A stretch of 64,000 nucleotides of DNA, from the NCBI GenBank assembly GCA_020692205.1, contig JAIMKV010000008.1, forward strand, positions 39,428 to 103,427. The letters run 5' to 3'. The notes under the pieces are model-generated. The model searched no databases and had not been told where the DNA came from. It was given only the letters and a program-made list of their open reading frames with translations. Numbering within the stretch: position 1 is the first letter of the stretch; every line of letters begins with the position of its first letter. The stretch is from Myxosarcina sp. GA_180221_E-2-1-MAG-40_15. Its GTDB lineage: Bacteria; Cyanobacteriota; Cyanobacteriia; Cyanobacteriales; Xenococcaceae. This document shows, one piece after another, positions 17,601 through 25,867 of this stretch. A program made the translations under genes and the position numbers.

Positions 17601-18449
17601 AATCAAAAATATCTGCCTCTGATGCGTCAAAAACCAGAGATTAAGGTTGTTTATGACACTATCGATCTACACTATCTACGCCTCAAAAGAGCTTGGGAGA
17701 TTGACCCCAATCAAAATACCCAAGCTGAATGGGAGCAAATGAAAGCTCAGGAATTTAACCTGGCTCATCAGGCAGATCTAACGATTACGGTTACGCCAAT
17801 TGAACAAAAAATATTGCAGGCTCAAGCAGTAAATAATGTGGCAGTGATCCCGAATATTCATACTCCCCGTAGCAGTAATATTCCTGGTTTTAACCAGCGT
17901 TCGGGAATCTTATTTATTGGTAGCTATAATCACCCGCCCAATGTTGATGCGGTGCTATGGCTTTGCCAAGAAATTATGCCCTTGGTGTGGCAAACCAACC
18001 CAGAACTTAAAGTTACTTTGCTGGGTAATAATCCTAATGCAGATATCTTAGCCTTAGCTAATAATCGGATCAAGGTAACAGGCTACATTGATGATGTTAG
18101 TCCTTATTTTTTGAGCCATAAACTGTCAGTTTCTCCTTTGAGATATGGTGCAGGAATGAAGGGCAAAATTGGTCATAGTTTGGAATACGGCTTACCAGTG
18201 GTTTCGACTAAAATTGGCACAGAAGGAATGAACTTAATTCCCCAACAACATATTTTAGAAGCTAATAATACGGTAAGTTTTGCCCAACAAATTATCCGCC
18301 TCGATCGCGATGCTAGCCTGTGGAATTATCTATCTAGCAATGCCAAACAAGCGATCGCCCCCTTTAGTCCAGAGGCAGTTCAGCAACAAATAAATCAGAT
18401 TTTTCAGCAATTTCTGATAATAGAGGACAATCCCGAAAAAAGCGATTAA
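14628..18449 (+). CDS. TPR-glycosyltransferase fusion (TPR, GT2, GT4-like)
   Basis: This 1273-residue protein has three parts. Residues 1-610 are TPR arrays; clear units include AIGYYQEAIDIKPDFAEVYA and AVTAYQQAIALNPNFSWSFN. Residues 625-880 are a GT2 domain (VSIIIPVYNQ near 631, VNDCSTD, FLNNDTEIKPN, and the acceptor-side YYEDTDLCFAIR). Residues 900-1273 are a GT-B domain of the GT4 type (ILFIGSYNHPPNVDA, SPLRYGAGMKGKIGHSLEYG). It probably adds at least two sugars to one acceptor, with the TPR part binding a protein partner or acceptor, as in O-GlcNAc-transferase-like enzymes. No signal peptide is seen, so it is probably cytoplasmic. HIP1 octamers are frequent in the TPR part, so it is well settled in the genome. 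Confidence 0.88.
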   Translation: MLKVDEAQVCLEQAQKHWQSQQWQATIQACAKALAIDQQLAQAHKLMGDALQKTDRIKEAIGYYQEAIDIKPDFAEVYANLGTLYARQQQWQQAIDNYQQALKIEPNFTAIYRHLIKCQLQQQTKTTSAPQSLPESDQILNNYLNRGQTLQQQGDLEASLEQYLNAAKLRPQLETYKEIVKLCEQLELWHQAAKYCRQILQLTNTANNSLVLKSTLELPQLPQAKKPAPITAENQFNLAGLSAKQKDWSRAISHYQQAIALEPKMAQAYLELARILTRLGDQERATQSWLQAIALEAEGISDREYLALGQTLANQGKHNSAITCYYRAIKQQPDLINAYLALGILLTKLGAKERAIACYLQGLKQQQHAELYFRLGNLYQDEQKWSQAVVCYQKATQHDAKHAAAYHELGEALSQQQLWSQAVTAYQQAIALNPNFSWSFNNLGYALIQLERWSEAVPIYQQAIALNPNFPWSYYNLAEACGKLGQWDQAIEYYQHSAQIQCDLPQLQQKLGDAFYRRSQQDRAIALKHFWQAIKQDPNDPEAYHQALAIDNRNLALYLKLGDILQQNGESDEALVIYQMALQIQPKNNEVLSRIQQCRVVPSSHHVSSADFQALAHELLEILPHSDTPEVSIIIPVYNQLGYTLKCLKAIALNLSNSTQVEVILVNDCSTDRTEEILASVSAVTLVNRQSNQGFIHSCNQGAAIAKGKYLYFLNNDTEIKPNCIESLMTVLAEDDQVGAVGSKLVYPQGSLQEAGGIVWQDASGWNYGRQDNPHAPEYNYLRPVDYCSGASLMVKKEVFDRLNGFEQDFAPAYYEDTDLCFAIRHQLGLKVMYQPKSEVIHYEGISSGTSTTSGTKKYQLVNAVKFKQKWQTALEQDNYLPNLGITNVPRSTRKYLGHKTILVIDSYMPSYDRESGSRRLFELLKIFKALNYHVIFAADNGVKAEPYTTVLQNLQIEVLYTQPGYGTKIEQQIAERLALIDLAWICRPELNQKYLPLMRQKPEIKVVYDTIDLHYLRLKRAWEIDPNQNTQAEWEQMKAQEFNLAHQADLTITVTPIEQKILQAQAVNNVAVIPNIHTPRSSNIPGFNQRSGILFIGSYNHPPNVDAVLWLCQEIMPLVWQTNPELKVTLLGNNPNADILALANNRIKVTGYIDDVSPYFLSHKLSVSPLRYGAGMKGKIGHSLEYGLPVVSTKIGTEGMNLIPQQHILEANNTVSFAQQIIRLDRDASLWNYLSSNAKQAIAPFSPEAVQQQINQIFQQFLIIEDNPEKSD

Positions 18450-18794
18450 TATGATGTTGTTTTAGCAGACGCTAGCCATAAGGGCATAAATCTTAGAAAT
18501 TAGAAAATTATGTATCTTTAATCACAATTAATTAAAGCTAGGAAAAACATGGCTGATTAATCGTCTTCTTTTGAAAATCATAGTTCACAACCTTGCTCGA
18601 TAAAAAAAGGTTACGGCTTGATTTATGCCGGTATTTCTAAGCAATAGCATCAGTTTATCGATACCTAGTCTAGATTCTGAGGACTGCCCTTCATTGAATT
18701 AACAACTATCAGACATTTTGATAGTAATTTTTACCTATTAATTTTTCGAACTCAACTCATTAAGTCACTCACATCATCGTAGGTTAATTAACCC
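18450..18794 (+). other. Intergenic region between the two large glycosyltransferases
   Basis: This 345-base AT-rich gap has no convincing coding frame, RNA gene or strong hairpin. It probably carries a promoter for the 1722-residue protein, but no clear -35/-10 pair stands out. Confidence 0.5.
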
Positions 18795-21700
18795 ATGGAA
18801 TCAGTTAAGTCCAAGCCGAATACTTCTACCATCATCCCTTCTACAGAATGGTTGACGACCGAAGCAGTTGCTAAGCATAAAGCAGGTGAAAACCAAGCGG
18901 CAATTAGCTATTATTTGAAAGTCATTAAAATGGCTCAGTCACCTCCTGCTTGGATTTATGGTAATGTGATTACCTTGCTCGCCAAAGTTGAGCGCAGTGA
19001 CGAAGGAATTGAATTAGGAGATCGGGCGCTAAAAATACATTCTGAATCTGATGAAATATATCGGGCGATCGCTATTGCTTCAGATAAACAGGGAGACAAT
19101 AACAAAAGTATTGAATGTTACCGTCAGGCAATTAAAATCAACTGCGAACAACCGCTTTGGGTTTACTATCGGTTGACTGAACTTTTAACCAAAGAAAATG
19201 CTTTAGATGAAGCGATCACCATTGGACAACAGGGCATTCAACAAAACCCAGGTTCTCACTGGCTGCACTATTATGTCGGAGAAGCCTTTGCAGCTAAACA
19301 AGAATGGGAACAGGCGATCGCAGCTTATATTCGCTCTCTAGAATTAAAATCTGATTTTGCCGATGCTTCTCAAAAGCTTGATTATGCCCTAGAACATCGT
19401 CAGACGAAGCCTGAAAAGGTAACCACAGTCATAGCACCAACAGCACCAGCTAATCTCACTAATAAAAGCACTATTGGTACAGAAGGTTCAATTGTCGCCA
19501 AAATCACGGAAGTTACTTTAGGGGGCTTGCTTCGCGGCTGGGCAATTGATAATCATGCCCCTGGTCAGCCGTTAAAATTTAGAGTGTTTGTCAATCATAA
19601 GCCGCTTCAGGTAGTCAAGACTGGTGCTGTATGGGATGAAGAATTGACGGAAGGTTTAGCGGGTAAGCCCAGAAAGTTTGAAGTACAGCTATCCGTCGAG
19701 ATTTTGAATGATCGCGAACATCTGTTTGAACTGCTTCCTTTAGATCGGGACAATACTAAACAGCAGCCAATTTACCTAAGTTTGACTGTACCTCGTCGCG
19801 CGGTAGGAGTTGTCGATTTAACCGAGGGGAATCGCATACGGGGGTGGGCTTTACCCGACGGACATACAGAAGGTGCTGCCAAACTTGATGTTTATCTTGA
19901 CAACATATTCTACAGTGAGATTCAGGCTAATGTATCCCGACCCGATTTACTCAAACAGGGATTAGGTAACGGTAAAAACGGCTTTGACTTTACTCTACCT
20001 CTACCTCCTAATCAACAACACAAGTATCAGGTAGCGGTAGTTTTTAGCGGTACGCAACAGGATCTTAAGCGCAGTCCGATTTGGATAGAGGGCAAACCTG
20101 GTAAAGGTCAGAGCCAAAATTCAGTTATTGCCAGAGTTACCGAAATTGGTCTAGGCGGAATTCTGCGAGGCTGGGCAATTGATAATGCCGAGAGCGATCG
20201 CGCCGTAAAACTCAAGGTCGTGATTGACGATCAGCCAATAGCGGTAGTGGAAACTAAAGAGGTTGATCCCAATATTACCGATAAGTTCTTGGCGGCTGCA
20301 CCCAAAAAGTTTGAGGTGCAGTTGCCCTTAGATTTACTCGATGACTTAGAACACTCAATTTCTCTAGTTCCTCTGAGTAAGACCAAAGAAAGTCTGACCC
20401 CGATTTCCTCACGGATGGTAATTCCTCGCCGTGGTTTTGGTGTGGTAGATGGGTGGGTCAATAATTGTCTGCGTGGCTGGGTTTTGCCCGATAATCATGG
20501 GTCATCCCCCGCTATGCTGGATGTCTATATTGACGGTATATTTTATCGGGAGGTTAAGGCAAATATATTACGTCAAGATCTGATCAAACACGGTATCAGT
20601 GCCAAGGGAGAAAATGGCTTTGAAATTGCTTTGCCCATCCCCCCCGAACAGAAGACAGAGTATCAGGTTGAGATCTTTTTTCAGGGTACGAAGCAAAACT
20701 TAAAAAGAAGTCCCGCGACAATTAATTATGAGCAACATGAGCTAAATCAAAATCAGTTTGGTCGCTTTTCTCAGCTATATAGTAGACCTCAACCCAATCT
20801 GCAAGGCATTACGATTGTAATCCCCGTGTACAACGCCTATGATGCGGTGCGTCAATGTTTAGCTTCGGTCTTTCAACATACTTCCAGGGATGCCAAATTG
20901 ATCGTGATCAACGATGCAAGTCCCGATGAGCGTGTCCAACCCATGTTAGAGATGGCAGTGGCAAACCGACCTAATGTCCAGCTAGTTACTAACGAAGAAA
21001 ATTTAGGCTACACCAGAACGATTAATCGAGGTATTAATCTTGCTCCAGACGATGATATCATCCTGCTCAATAGCGATACTTCCGTCGGACCTCGTTGGTT
21101 ACAAAATATGAGAGTTGCTGCTTATCACGATCAAGATATTGGCACAGTAACGGCAATCTCGGATAATTCTGGGGCGTTTTCCGTCCCCAAAATGGGTCAG
21201 GCTAACGATTTTCCTGTATGGTTGCAAAGGGAAGAAACAGCCAGAGCGATCGCTCAACATAGTTCATTGATTTATCCTGAAACTCCAACAGGAAGTGGTT
21301 TCTGCCTCTATATTCGTCGTGAGTTGATGAATGACATTGGGGGCTTTGACGAAGCAGCTTTTCCTAGAGGTTATGGGGAAGAAAATGATTTTTGTATGCG
21401 GGCAGTTCGGGCAGGATGGCGACATATCGTCGACGATCGCACTCTGGTTTATCATGTTCGTTCGGCTAGTTTCCAGGGAGAGAAAAAAGCCCTCTATCAA
21501 CCAGGTCGAATTGTAGTTGACCAGCGCTATCCCGAATACAAAGCCTTAGTGACTCATTTTGTCCAATCTCCCCAGATGGATTTAATGCGCTACCAGGTGA
21601 GAAAGCTACTAGAAAATTCGCCTCAATTAGCCAAACCCCGCCCTCGCGTGCTGTTTGTCATTTCGACCAAAACAGGCGGAACACCCCAGACCAATCAAGA

Positions 21701-23963
21701 CTTAATGACTGGGCTAGGAGAACGATATCATCCAATGCTGTTAATCTGCGACAGTAAAGAAATTAGCCTGTATGATGCGCGACCACAGGAGCATATCTTA
21801 CTCGAAGAAATTAAATTGCGATCGCCAATTAATCCTACTGCCCACACCTCTAAAGAATACGACAACATTGTCGGCGATCTGCTGATTCGTTATGGGATTG
21901 AACTGGTTCATATTCGTCATATAGCTTGGCATAGCCTTTCTTTGGCGCGGCTGACTAAGAGGCTGGATATTCCGACCATTCTTTCTTTCCATGATTTTTA
22001 TACCATCTGTCCGACAGTTAACCTGCTGGATGAAAATTTAACTTTCTGTGGCGGTAAGTGTACCGCTACTGAGGGGCGTTGTCCCACGCCAATTTGGCCA
22101 GAATATCGCCTGGTTAATTTAAAACATGGTTTCATTCAAACTTGGCAGCGGAACATGGCTAAGATGTTCCAATACATTGATGGTTTTGTGACTACTGCGC
22201 CTTCTGCCAAAGCCATGATGACCAAAATTTATCCTGAACTAGAACAGGCGAACTTTAAAGTTATTCCTCATGGACGGAATTTTCCTCACCTCCAAACCGA
22301 ACCCACCTTTGTCCTCAGACCACCCAAGCCTAATAAACCCCTGAGAGTCTTGTTCCCTGGCAATATCAGTTCCTCTAAGGGCGCGGAATTAATTGTCGAA
22401 ATTAAAAAACTTGACATCAATAATCGTCTCGAATTTCACTTCCTGGGTCGTACTAGACATTTCCTCAAGTCGGTCGGAACTCTCCACGGTACATACACTC
22501 GTGCTGATTTCGATCTGTGGATGCAGAAAATTCGACCCCACTGTGTTGGAATCTTCTCAATTTGGCCAGAAACTTACTGTCATACTCTAACTGAGTCTTG
22601 GGCAAGTGGTGTTCCCGTAGTGGCGATCAATAAAGGTGCGGTGGGCGAACGGATTGCTCGTCATGGTGGGGGCTGGTTAATCGATGAAGTTGATGCTGAA
22701 GCAGTCTATAATCGGCTGTTGGATATTGCTAATGATGTAGAAGGATATATCGAGAAAATATCTTACCTAAATCAGTGGCAGCTAACTTACGCCAGACAAA
22801 ACAATATCAAGACGATGGCTGCCCAATACCATAAGCTTTATCAGCAGGTAATCTCGGCATCTCGTCCGTTTGAACTGCAACAGCCAGTTTCCTATCGTCG
22901 AATTGGGGTATTAATTAATTCCCAGCTGCCACCTACGGCACATATTCGCGTCTTAGAATGGCTGCAACATCCCCAAATAAGCGATCGCCTGGATGCCCAA
23001 ATCTTAGACATCGATGCTTTGATCAACGACACTAATCAAATGTTTGATCTTGATGCCGTATTAATTCAGCGCAACATTATTCAACCCCACAATGTTCAAC
23101 CCTTAATTGATGCCTGTCGAGATCGCCATCTGCCCATTATTTATGAGATTGACGATAACCTCTTAAACGTTCCTCCTGATAAAGATCTCCAGGGGGTATA
23201 TGCTAGAAGCGCACCTGCGATCCAAGCTTTAGCCACAGCAGCCACCCAGGTAATTGTCAGCACTGAACCTCTAGCCAGACAGATGCGCACCTTTAATGAT
23301 CGCGTCACGGTTATTCCTAATGTGATTGCTGAATCTACCTGGCTCAAACCGACAATGGCGGTTGAGTTACCTCAAGCAGTATTAGATATTGCCCCAGGAA
23401 CTTTCAAAGTACTTTATATGGGCAACTCTTCCCATGTCGAAGACTTGGCGATGATTAAGCCAGTGTTTGAGAGCCTTTATGGTGAGAATGTTGATGTCAG
23501 ACTACTAGTGATTGGTGGTGAACCTGAAGTAGCGGAGAATGCACCTGATTGGTATACCCGAATCTCAATTCCCCTAGGATACCAGTCTTATGAAAAGTTT
23601 GTGACTTGGTTTCGTCAAATTGCTGGGACGTGTGATTTAGCGATCGCTCCCTTAGTTGCTAATGAGTTTAATCAATATAAAAGTCCTCTGAAGTTCCTTC
23701 AGTATTCCGCCGTCGGGTTACCTGGGATCTATAGCAACTGTACTCCTTATCGAGAGGTAATCACCCACGAAGTCAACGGCATTCTAGTTGACAACAATCA
23801 AGAATCTTGGCGAAGAGCAATATCAAAATGCTTAAGCGATCAAGATAAATTGCCATTCTTAGCTAAAGAAGCCCAAAAGATAGTCTTTGATCGATATTTA
23901 ATGTCGAGCTTGGCAAATTCTTATGTCAAGGTTTTTGAAACAGCTTTAAATACAATCAATTAA
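18795..23963 (+). CDS. Giant TPR-glycosyltransferase with duplicated RGW modules
   Basis: This 1722-residue protein begins with TPRs (about 15-200). Residues 230-430 and 442-645 are two copies of one module of about 200 residues. Each copy has two half-units with an (I/L)RGW motif: GGLLRGWAIDN then NRIRGWALPDG, and GGILRGWAIDN then NCLRGWVLPDN. The half-units look like beta-sandwich sugar-binding or spacer folds. A GT2 domain follows (ITIVIPVYNAYDAVRQCL near 672, LLNSDTSVGPRW), then two GT-B glycosyltransferase domains (about 949-1345 and 1364-1722). It may assemble an oligosaccharide alone. No signal peptide or membrane segment is seen. It partners the 1273-residue protein upstream and the sulfotransferases downstream. 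Confidence 0.87.
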   Translation: MESVKSKPNTSTIIPSTEWLTTEAVAKHKAGENQAAISYYLKVIKMAQSPPAWIYGNVITLLAKVERSDEGIELGDRALKIHSESDEIYRAIAIASDKQGDNNKSIECYRQAIKINCEQPLWVYYRLTELLTKENALDEAITIGQQGIQQNPGSHWLHYYVGEAFAAKQEWEQAIAAYIRSLELKSDFADASQKLDYALEHRQTKPEKVTTVIAPTAPANLTNKSTIGTEGSIVAKITEVTLGGLLRGWAIDNHAPGQPLKFRVFVNHKPLQVVKTGAVWDEELTEGLAGKPRKFEVQLSVEILNDREHLFELLPLDRDNTKQQPIYLSLTVPRRAVGVVDLTEGNRIRGWALPDGHTEGAAKLDVYLDNIFYSEIQANVSRPDLLKQGLGNGKNGFDFTLPLPPNQQHKYQVAVVFSGTQQDLKRSPIWIEGKPGKGQSQNSVIARVTEIGLGGILRGWAIDNAESDRAVKLKVVIDDQPIAVVETKEVDPNITDKFLAAAPKKFEVQLPLDLLDDLEHSISLVPLSKTKESLTPISSRMVIPRRGFGVVDGWVNNCLRGWVLPDNHGSSPAMLDVYIDGIFYREVKANILRQDLIKHGISAKGENGFEIALPIPPEQKTEYQVEIFFQGTKQNLKRSPATINYEQHELNQNQFGRFSQLYSRPQPNLQGITIVIPVYNAYDAVRQCLASVFQHTSRDAKLIVINDASPDERVQPMLEMAVANRPNVQLVTNEENLGYTRTINRGINLAPDDDIILLNSDTSVGPRWLQNMRVAAYHDQDIGTVTAISDNSGAFSVPKMGQANDFPVWLQREETARAIAQHSSLIYPETPTGSGFCLYIRRELMNDIGGFDEAAFPRGYGEENDFCMRAVRAGWRHIVDDRTLVYHVRSASFQGEKKALYQPGRIVVDQRYPEYKALVTHFVQSPQMDLMRYQVRKLLENSPQLAKPRPRVLFVISTKTGGTPQTNQDLMTGLGERYHPMLLICDSKEISLYDARPQEHILLEEIKLRSPINPTAHTSKEYDNIVGDLLIRYGIELVHIRHIAWHSLSLARLTKRLDIPTILSFHDFYTICPTVNLLDENLTFCGGKCTATEGRCPTPIWPEYRLVNLKHGFIQTWQRNMAKMFQYIDGFVTTAPSAKAMMTKIYPELEQANFKVIPHGRNFPHLQTEPTFVLRPPKPNKPLRVLFPGNISSSKGAELIVEIKKLDINNRLEFHFLGRTRHFLKSVGTLHGTYTRADFDLWMQKIRPHCVGIFSIWPETYCHTLTESWASGVPVVAINKGAVGERIARHGGGWLIDEVDAEAVYNRLLDIANDVEGYIEKISYLNQWQLTYARQNNIKTMAAQYHKLYQQVISASRPFELQQPVSYRRIGVLINSQLPPTAHIRVLEWLQHPQISDRLDAQILDIDALINDTNQMFDLDAVLIQRNIIQPHNVQPLIDACRDRHLPIIYEIDDNLLNVPPDKDLQGVYARSAPAIQALATAATQVIVSTEPLARQMRTFNDRVTVIPNVIAESTWLKPTMAVELPQAVLDIAPGTFKVLYMGNSSHVEDLAMIKPVFESLYGENVDVRLLVIGGEPEVAENAPDWYTRISIPLGYQSYEKFVTWFRQIAGTCDLAIAPLVANEFNQYKSPLKFLQYSAVGLPGIYSNCTPYREVITHEVNGILVDNNQESWRRAISKCLSDQDKLPFLAKEAQKIVFDRYLMSSLANSYVKVFETALNTIN

Positions 23964-24005
23964 GAATTTTGATTATGTTTCTGTGGAGGCATAATCAAAA
24001 TTCTT
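23962..24005. terminator. Perfect 16-bp inverted repeat at the stop of the giant glycosyltransferase
   Basis: AAGAATTTTGATTATG (23962-23977) and its exact reverse complement (23990-24005) flank a twelve-base loop. The 5' arm includes the last bases of the stop codon. The stem is AT-rich and has no long T tract after it, but the second arm contains AAAATTCTT. It probably ends or stabilises the 3' end of the transcript before the sulfotransferase gene. Confidence 0.65.
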
Positions 24006-24200
24006 GCTTAAACTATAATCAGTTTTTTTTCATCAATAAGCTGAGTGGGTTGTGCAATTGTAATCAATTTGGAGGAAGATTTGAAAGAATATTTGAAAGA
24101 ATAAAAGTTACCACAAACTAGAACATCTAGATTACTCCAGCAACAACAAACATAATTACCTAGATTCAAAACTTTATCTACCCTGTAACACTAACCAACT

Positions 24201-25313
24201 ATGAAAACCCTAATTTATTCCTTAGGAAAAAGTGGCACTACCGCACTTGCTTATTCAATTTCTAAAGCTTTTGAAAATCATGAATTAGTTTTTGAACCTA
24301 GCCATTTAAGTAAGATTGATTACCAACACGATAATTTAATTGTTAAATCAATATTTGCCGAACGATGGGAAAAAGATCGAGACTATTTTCAAAAGTTTGA
24401 CAAAAATATACTATTAATTAGAAATCCATTAGACAGAATTGTTAGTTATTTACTCTATATGCCATACAACGGAGACGGTTATTCTGATGACCGCAATGCT
24501 AAAACTTATGTCGATCTCCTTAAGAAAAAGGTGGAGAATCCTAATTCGGTTGGCATATATGATATTGACAAATGTTACAGTAATATTGATATAACCAAGC
24601 GTGGCTCTTTAATTCAGGTAGTCAAAAAACAATCTGAAAAGATCCAAGAACTTTATCAAAGTTCAGATTCTAAAAACTTTTTTGTCCTAAAGTATGAGGA
24701 TTTTGTTCAAAATAATCTTGATGAACTAAGTCATTATTTAGGTCGCAAAATCTCTAGCGATATTGAAGTTTCCGAAAAATTTAAGAGAACAGAAAGAAGC
24801 AAAAGTTTTGATAGTTATAAATCTTTTTTCTTGGATGCAGAGTTGCAGTCTAGCTTAATTAATTTTGAAAGCTTTAATCAGACGTTTGGGTATAGGTCAG
24901 AGACTAATGCTATCTCCTATGATGACGAAAATAGCTTGGCATTATCTCCTGAAATGACCTACATCTATACAACTAAAATCATCAATGAATACAGAAGCAA
25001 GAATCTAATTCCTTTATATCAACATGGAAAAGTCAAGATTAAACAAGAAGGTATTTTGTTTGATCGAGCAAGAAGATGTTTGGCTAAAAATAAACTTGAA
25101 GAAGCTGAAAAGTTATTAATAAAATCTGTAACAATTAATAACTCTTTTCTAGCTAGTCATTTCAAACTTGCTAAGATTTACGAGAAAAAACGGAATTTCA
25201 CTCTTGCTGTCAATCATCTTAAAGAATGCTTAAAAATAGAACCTAACTGTGACGATGCTTTGAATATGTTACAGCAACTTGAGGCACATAAATGGCTTCG
25301 CCCTAGCTCTTAG
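24201..25313 (+). CDS. Sulfotransferase-like protein with C-terminal TPR
   Basis: This 370-residue protein opens with the 5'-phosphosulfate-binding loop of PAPS sulfotransferases (TLIYSLGKSGTTALAYSI) directly at the N-terminus. The 3'-phosphate motif RNPLDRIVSYLL lies near residues 74-85, and a late KYEDFVQNN fits the family. From about residue 285 two TPR-like helical hairpins follow (EEAEKLLIKSVTINNSFLAS; LAVNHLKECLKIEPNCDDAL). It would move sulfate from PAPS to a hydroxyl of a glycan or protein in the cytoplasm. The TPR tail echoes the TPRs of the two glycosyltransferases upstream. The gene is AT-rich compared with the housekeeping genes and I see no HIP1 octamer in it. Confidence 0.75.
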   Translation: MKTLIYSLGKSGTTALAYSISKAFENHELVFEPSHLSKIDYQHDNLIVKSIFAERWEKDRDYFQKFDKNILLIRNPLDRIVSYLLYMPYNGDGYSDDRNAKTYVDLLKKKVENPNSVGIYDIDKCYSNIDITKRGSLIQVVKKQSEKIQELYQSSDSKNFFVLKYEDFVQNNLDELSHYLGRKISSDIEVSEKFKRTERSKSFDSYKSFFLDAELQSSLINFESFNQTFGYRSETNAISYDDENSLALSPEMTYIYTTKIINEYRSKNLIPLYQHGKVKIKQEGILFDRARRCLAKNKLEEAEKLLIKSVTINNSFLASHFKLAKIYEKKRNFTLAVNHLKECLKIEPNCDDALNMLQQLEAHKWLRPSS

Positions 25314-25337
25314 CTCTTAGCTATACGCTTTTAGCTC
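25304..25337 (+). repeat. TTAGCT-type degenerate repeats
   Basis: AGCTCTTAGCTCTTAGCT followed by CTTTTAGCTC lies over and after the stop of the TPR sulfotransferase. Similar TTAGCT/AGCTAA strings occur at 25481-25502, 31805-31839 and 35735-35757, always between genes or at gene ends. Confidence 0.6.
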
Positions 25338-25431
25338 AATCAAATAGAGTCTTGAACTCTACCTAATTGAAGACGACCTAAGAGGTCGGAGTCTTGTACC
25401 CAATTGCGCTTTTAACAGTCAATTCAAAGCT

Positions 25432-25482
25432 AAAAGGCGGCGGCTTTTGAGTAAGAGTACTCTTACTCAAAACGCGCCTTCT
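25432..25482. repeat. Large palindrome with perfect 20-bp core
   Basis: The core at 25449-25468 is a perfect self-complementary 20-mer (GAGTAAGAGT followed by its reverse complement). The arms continue outward as AAGGCGGCGGCTTTT on the left and AAAACGCGCCTT on the right, with a few unpaired bases. As RNA it would be a long stable hairpin. REP/MITE-like palindromes of this kind are known in cyanobacteria; I cannot assign this one to a named family. Confidence 0.75.
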
Positions 25483-25734
25483 AAAAGCTAACGGCTAAAA
25501 GCTTTTTGATAAATGTTGAGGAATAATTCAATCAACATTTGGAGTTGTTCAAGCTATTCTTGGATTAAAGATATTCTCAAAAGCCGACAATTATTTCGGA
25601 TAGATATTAATTCATGGAGGCTATTTAGCAAATAATTACTAAGAAGTAGGATTGTTGCTAACAACAGAATATTCAAGCTTAGCCTTCGTGTTCAGCTATA
25701 TTAGCATTTTTAGCTCAATTACTTTTGAACAAAA

Positions 25735-25763
25735 TAGAGAATAGAATGAAATTCTATTCTCTA
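25735..25763. repeat. Perfect 13-bp hairpin with GAA loop
   Basis: TAGAGAATAGAAT (25735-25747) and ATTCTATTCTCTA (25751-25763) are exact reverse complements around GAA. No T tract follows on the plus strand; on the minus strand TTTTG follows, but no minus-strand gene ends here. It lies about 100 bases before the second sulfotransferase gene and could be a 5' leader structure. Confidence 0.65.
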
Positions 25764-25867
25764 CAAAGCTATAAGAATAGTAAACAAACAACGTCAATGA
25801 TCAATAATGATTGTTTAACATTTGCTAGTAATTAGTAATCAGTAACAAATAATTAATAACATACATT

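Larger units (their letters stand above)
25314..25867. other. Long structured intergenic region between sulfotransferase genes
   Basis: This 554-base gap has no convincing gene. It holds TTAGCT-type repeats, a large hairpin around 25432-25482 and a second perfect hairpin at 25735-25763. The rest is AT-rich with no recognised RNA family. The repeat density suggests a palindromic element or insertion scar within the glycan locus. Confidence 0.55.
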
